A DNA stretch of 64,000 nt. It comes from Isoetes taiwanensis (taxonomy: Eukaryota; Streptophyta; Lycopodiopsida; Isoetales; Isoetaceae). The stretch's first letter is position 1. Every line of letters starts with the position of its first letter. Under the pieces are notes generated by a model. That model made no database searches and was not told where the DNA came from. It was given only the letters and a program-made list of their open reading frames with translations. The stretch covers positions 1,530,602 to 1,594,601 of the forward strand of contig JAJEKV010000062.1 of NCBI GenBank assembly GCA_021234155.1, written 5' to 3'. The position numbers and the translations under genes are program-made. Positions 60,201 to 64,000 of the stretch are shown piece after piece.

Positions 60201-60344
60201 AATGTTTGGCATCAGGACTCAAGCAAATGTCGAAAAAGAGGCGAACAACACTCGAATGGTCTGATGGTGAGCCTCCTCATCTCTATGTTCAAGATCCGGA
60301 AAGAGGAGCGAGGATTCCCCCCGAATTCATGCCCCTTTTCTAGC
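57243..60344 (+). pseudogene. ORF3 of element D: long unknown reading region after integrase
   Basis: A candidate ~1000-codon gene, broken by frameshifts, opening MASTSKNSTLNADLHQW. Coding-like stretches in order: GKYDISKFCSIPYNADKPSH (57,590), AFTKFLWRKFLGYSMKNTSI (57,680), a Pro/Ser/Gln-rich linker (57,990-58,140), a Lys/Arg-rich part (58,420), LALGTIAPGYMSYHDFYGTC (59,215), TLEQELDLARLFLQHYASLR (59,470), GGCLNAISGLVTFLAKAKTS (59,912), and a basic C-terminus with KKRR and WSDGEPPHLYVQDPERGARI before a stop at 60344. I recognise no domain. It lies in sense orientation between integrase and PPT, where some plant gypsy elements carry an extra or env-like gene. Confidence 0.45.
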
Positions 60345-60356
60345 CAATAAGTGTAG

Positions 60357-60370
60357 TTTGGTAGGGGGAG
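60357..60370 (+). promoter_or_regulatory. Polypurine tract of element D
   Basis: TTGGTAGGGGGAG immediately before the 3' LTR. Confidence 0.8.
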
Positions 60371-60968
60371 TGTTAGCCCCCGTCCCTGCAAAGGTCTATA
60401 ATGTGCCTATACTTGCATGAGGGCGAGGCCCAGCTGCCACGGTGTCCAAGAAGAGGATCCACAAAAGCCACGGCGTGGTCAAAGCTCCTCAAGAAGCGAG
60501 AAGACCCAAAGGTAGGACCACTCGCTGGCCACTACTTGTCTGTTAGCACTGGCCACGGCTTCAATTCTCACTGAGTGCCCAAGTAGTGGAGCAGCGTTGT
60601 CATGATGAGGATCAGATTGAGGCCGAGGGCCAGCCTCGTGTTCCTATATATTGTAGCATTTTTGCTCCTTCAAAAAGGGGTTGAGTGTTCTTTTGTGTCA
60701 CTACGGAAAGTCTTTGAATTCGGTTGTTGTCGCTCTTTTTGAGCCTTCATTGTACACTTGTTTTGATCAATGGATTAGTCGGTGTTCTCCACAAGTGTCT
60801 TGTGTGTTTCATTGTGTATTGCAATTCTTTGTTTATCTCGAGTTTTCTTGTTCTTTCCTACGTTATAGCAAAAATCCCATTGACAAGAGTGTCTTAGGAT
60901 TTGCCTCGCCGGGACTTCAAGGATCTCAGTAGACCCTCCCTCAGGCGATCCCAGCAGGACCCCAAACA
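60371..60968 (+). repeat. 3' LTR of element D
   Basis: 598 bp, TGTTAGCCCC...CCCCAAACA, then the AACCT duplication. Confidence 0.9.
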
Positions 60969-60973
60969 AACCT

Positions 60974-61555
60974 TAGGAGGAGAGTGATCTCCCTCACGCC
61001 TCATCTGGGTCAGGGGAGATGCAACCCCGGTAGTAGTAGCCCCTCGGCTATTCACGCAGCTGACTACCCGGTCTGGGGCTCAATACTTATCGACCTATGC
61101 AAAATGTGAGGGAGGATGGAGTGGACTACCCAGCGGCCATGTTTCTATGCCGACCAAATCCATTTGCCATGAATTACGCCCGCATTGCTATCACGGGAGA
61201 CCCCTGGTATCGATCGATCCCCATGAGTGCGAACTACGCAGGGATCTTCCCTATGTCATGTTGATGTACTGATGTGTGATGCAGCTACTGTGATATGGTG
61301 GACCACCCTTCGAGGTGGGTATATTATTATTGCTTGATGTCATGTGCTCATGTTTTGTTTACGCTTCCGTTGCTAGGTCGATCCCGAGGGAGACGGGATG
61401 AATGACACGTCCATTCTTCCCCGTCGGGTTCTTGGCCACCATCGAGGGCCCGATGTTAGGTGGACGGCCTCACATCAGCGGGCAGCTGCTGGTTTGAGGG
61501 ATGATCTCCAGTTTGTATACGATCGGGGCATCGTATATGAGCCGGGGCCGTCACA
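60974..61555 (+). repeat. 3' LTR of element A, second part
   Basis: Continues the LTR after element D. The last 310 bases match the 5' LTR without visible difference and end CGTCACA, followed by the AATCA target duplication. Confidence 0.9.
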
Positions 61556-61560
61556 AATCA

Positions 61561-62950
61561 TAAACCACTTCTCCATCAGATATATAGTGCTATATCCAGT
61601 CTCCTTCTACGTTGAATGGCAACATATATGCCGCATGGTAAATTCATCCTCGTAATTATTAGGTCCAGTGTTTCAATCGCATAATAACCATCGTCATATC
61701 AATTTTCTCCAGTATCCATCCAAAATAAGGATACCTTAACACTCCTTATTCCCATCATTCAGCACTTCTACTTCAAGTAAGAGCCCAGGACCTGGTTAAG
61801 CACCATTATATAATGGCCTCAAGAAGCACCAGGCATGCTTTCTATGCTTCCGTCGTACCTGTGCCATGTCAATGTACGAATGTTTAGATATTTAATAAAC
61901 CTATAGATATAACTAAGGAATTAATATGGGTGCTCATGTGAGGTAAAGCTCGTTTTAGTATTAGTTCGCCTCGAAATTCCATTGGCCAATTAACCTAAGG
62001 AATCATCTATTATTCTATTTTGCAGCATTATCAGATACAAGCCTTAGATCCATGATTTTAGATTTAGCGCCACAAAGGTTTTACCCATGGTTACTTAAAG
62101 CCAACAATATAGCAATTGGAGTTTTACCTTTAGAACTTTATTTGAAATTAAACCAACATTTAAATCAACAATGTAGTCTCACTTTCTAAGGGTCTTTAAC
62201 CCTCGCATATCAGGGTCTGGCTATCAGTTACAGCTAAGTGTAAACTATGGATCGAGAGTGTGAGTGTGGAAACATTAAAGATACTCAAAAGGGGAAAGCT
62301 ATTTAAACACATAGTCAAATATAATAGAAGGATATAATTATGTATGTCTTACACAAACTCCTAAGGGAATAACGAGACTTAGATAATGTTATAACAAAGT
62401 TATGAATAATAAATGAAGAACGTCTGTCTGTAATTAATATTAAAGTATATAGGTCAAAATGGCAAATACAGTACAATATATAATTCTATTAACGGGTAAC
62501 TATTTAGAATGACTTTCTACTAAACAGTGCGAGGTTAATAACTCTGTATTATAATATAACAACAAATAGAAGTTCTTTATATCTATACCTGTCTTTAATA
62601 TATAATCGGGTTCCCCTCGTATGTATAGAAAGAATGATTTTTAAAATAGATAGATCGTGAACTCGTTACCAACCTAATGAAACAAAGTGAGACTTCCACA
62701 AACCTTGACTGTTCACTTTTGACAGTCCTAAGCGATGATCATGTCTGACCTATACCTCTACCTCTTATATTCCAGAGTTATAAATTGCACATTACAAGTC
62801 ATTTCAAACTTAATCACTTTGAACATGACAACGCGTCAGGTGACTTATAATCTCACGCTTATCTCTTTAAGGAGGGAGACTCCCCTTCCAATGTATGATG
62901 TGTTGCCCTGCAACAAGAGTAGTCTTGATGCCGAGGACAAGATCATTTTT
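61561..62950 (+). other. Element C interior, third block, non-coding
   Basis: AT-rich sequence without gag/pol motifs. Only short frames. Confidence 0.5.
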
Positions 62951-62961
62951 TTGTGGGAGAA
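62951..62961 (+). promoter_or_regulatory. Polypurine tract of element C
   Basis: TTGTGGGAGAA directly before the 3' LTR; similar to the GTGGGGAGAA of A and B. Confidence 0.7.
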
Positions 62962-64000
62962 TGTGACGTTCCACATATTTATACGTATATTTAAGTATAA
63001 ATACATGACACGTCACTATGAATAATTAATGGCACATTAATTATTCATAAGCTAAGGTTAGCTATGTTAATAATTAAATTATAAAGGTGGAAACCTAACC
63101 CAAAACCCTAATTCGAATTTAGGGCTTATCCTAATATTAAAAAGGGCTAAAATACCAAATTAGTTAACTAATGACATGCCACCTGGCCCAAATCGATTGG
63201 GCAAGGCAGGGTTTCCATTTTGGACACCCAAATTAGGGCTTTTGTGCCCCAATTCGAATTAGGAGCAATTGGAAATGGAGGAGGAGAAGCAGCTGCCAGG
63301 CGCCCTTCAGTCGAGACGGAGCGGCCCAAGACTGATTTGGCGGTTAGTCAGTAGGTTACCTTGTTAATTTATAGCATGGCGCCTCTCTGGGGTGTGTTCT
63401 CTCTCTGTTTTCTCTGTGGTTTACCTGTTAGGCTAACCCTTGATTGATATGGTGAGTATTCTCATCTCTAGTCTCTGTATGTGCTTTGGTTGATGGTTTA
63501 GTAGTTCTTTGCTTAGTTAGCACTCCGGAGATGGGGGATTACGGGGGGTAGAGACCTCTGAGCCCATGTATTGTAGTATGCTCCTAGATAGAGCCCTGTA
63601 TTATTCCCATTAGATGCGGCCCGTGCACAAGAACCCACCGAGCTGTGGATTCTATGGCATGATTGAGCACCAGAAAAGGAGCGTAGTGATGAAGTGTGGG
63701 GTGGGGTCTCGCCTGAGCATAAAAGGCTACGGGGACTCCTACAGTGAGCTAGGCCTAATAGCCGGCCAGTGAACTAGGCCGGGTATGGGTCTGACACTCC
63801 CTGGGTACAGCTGTGACGCACCCTGTACTTTGTGTAGATTTAGGGGAGTGAGTCGGGTACGGATGCGGGGGTCGCTGATGCGGCACATATTCTCTAGCTC
63901 GCCCATGGAATCACTGCTACTCTAGAAAGGGACGCTTCCCTGACCTGCCTCGACGGAACCCGGGGCGATGTAACCCGGGAGTAGTCCCTAAGGGTGATAC
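62962..64000 (+). repeat. 3' LTR of element C, cut by the window end
   Basis: Matches 8128-~9160, including the fold-back start and the AATTAATGGCACATTAATT palindrome. About 500 bp of the LTR lies beyond the window. Confidence 0.88.

Larger units (their letters stand above)
50813..60968 (+). mobile_element. Tat-lineage Ty3/gypsy element D, RT deleted
   Basis: Starts TGTTAGCCCC and ends CCCCAAACA; both LTRs are 598 bp (50813-51410, 60371-60968). The target duplication AACCT is perfect (50808-50812, 60969-60973), and the empty site is visible in the 5' LTR of A at 36410. It contains gag, protease/RT stubs, RNase H, integrase without chromodomain, and a long third reading region before the PPT. 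Sequence style (VDHQALLYLINKP, DYATKWA, HFINHTIAELT) is that of the Tat branch. All frames are broken. Confidence 0.88.
22068..61555 (+). mobile_element. Chromovirus A carrying H3-like ORF1 and ORF2, interrupted three times
   Basis: Boundaries are fixed by TGTGACG...CGTCACA termini and the target duplication AATCA (22063-22067 and 61556-61560). Order: 5' LTR (split by B), PBS, hairpin repeats, ORF1 (H3-like), hairpin repeats, ORF2 (acidic unknown), gag, pol with chromodomain, 3' untranslated region (split by Helitron H2), PPT, 3' LTR (split by D). Without insertions it is about 13.1 kb. The LTRs differ by only a few substitutions outside the CAG/CTG-linked patches, so insertion was recent. 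The pol frame is intact over 1012 codons. The family is Ty3/gypsy, chromovirus branch. Confidence 0.92.
8128..64000 (+). mobile_element. Outer LTR retrotransposon C, non-autonomous, hosting all other insertions
   Basis: The 5' LTR begins TGTGACGTTCC at 8128. The same sequence recurs at 62962 and runs to the window end. A primer-binding site follows the 5' LTR, and a purine-rich tract (TTGTGGGAGAA) precedes the 3' LTR. With the nested insertions (H1, A and all within A) removed, the interior is only about 6.2 kb in three blocks (9701-13017, 20604-22067, 61561-62950). None of these shows gag or pol. Long LTRs, an intact PBS/PPT and an empty interior fit a large non-autonomous derivative. The termini match those of A and B, so their enzymes could have mobilised it. 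The right end lies outside the window. Confidence 0.8.

Overview
This window is from a land plant, most likely one with a large, repeat-rich genome. The signs are Ty3/gypsy chromoviruses with an integrase chromodomain, a Tat-lineage gypsy element, Helitrons, a MITE, and host-gene scraps of plant-specific type (bulb-type lectin, NPF/POT transporter). I see no intact host gene, rRNA, functional tRNA or CRISPR array. I cannot name the species.

Layout. 1-8127 is flank: decayed gypsy pol pieces, a large inverted repeat near 3.4-3.8 kb and a lectin-domain fragment at 7.55-7.87 kb. From 8128 to past the window end lies one nest of insertions. The outermost element C (+) has LTRs at 8128-9678 and 62962->64000 and an apparently non-coding interior. 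C was hit by Helitron H1 (13018-~20603, minus), which itself carries a 320-bp MITE inside its Rep frame. C was also hit by chromovirus A (+, 22068-61555, target duplication AATCA). A was hit three times: in its 5' LTR by chromovirus B (minus, 22907-36261), in its 3' untranslated region by Helitron H2 (46867-49713), and in its 3' LTR by Tat-type element D (+, 50813-60968, target duplication AACCT).

The exciting part is the organisation of A and B. Besides gag and pol, both carry two extra genes upstream of gag. ORF1 (A 37954-39135; B 33945-32770) encodes a histone H3-like protein of about 393 residues. In A it starts with the exact H3 tail MARTKQTARK. A long charged linker with a nuclear-localisation-like PKKRK follows, and a C-terminal H3/CENH3-type histone fold ends it. 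ORF2 (A 39860-41347; B 31867-30347) encodes a conserved unknown protein with a strongly acidic stretch. Each of the two genes has its own TATA box 105-119 nt before the ATG, next to telo-box-like AAACCCTA/TTAGGGTT motifs. Each is preceded by two or three ~73-bp hairpin repeats whose stems are kept by compensatory change between A and B. The pol of A ends in a chromodomain. So the element encodes an H3-tail-bearing histone-like protein together with a chromodomain, a domain family that in general binds modified H3 tails. Whether they interact is inference.

Quality note. Differences between paired copies (LTR pairs, A versus B, the 127-bp duplication in H1) cluster at CAG/CTG trinucleotides. 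Many frameshifts here may therefore be methylation-linked base-calling errors or CHG deamination rather than ordinary decay. Several in-frame stops are TAG where CAG is expected.
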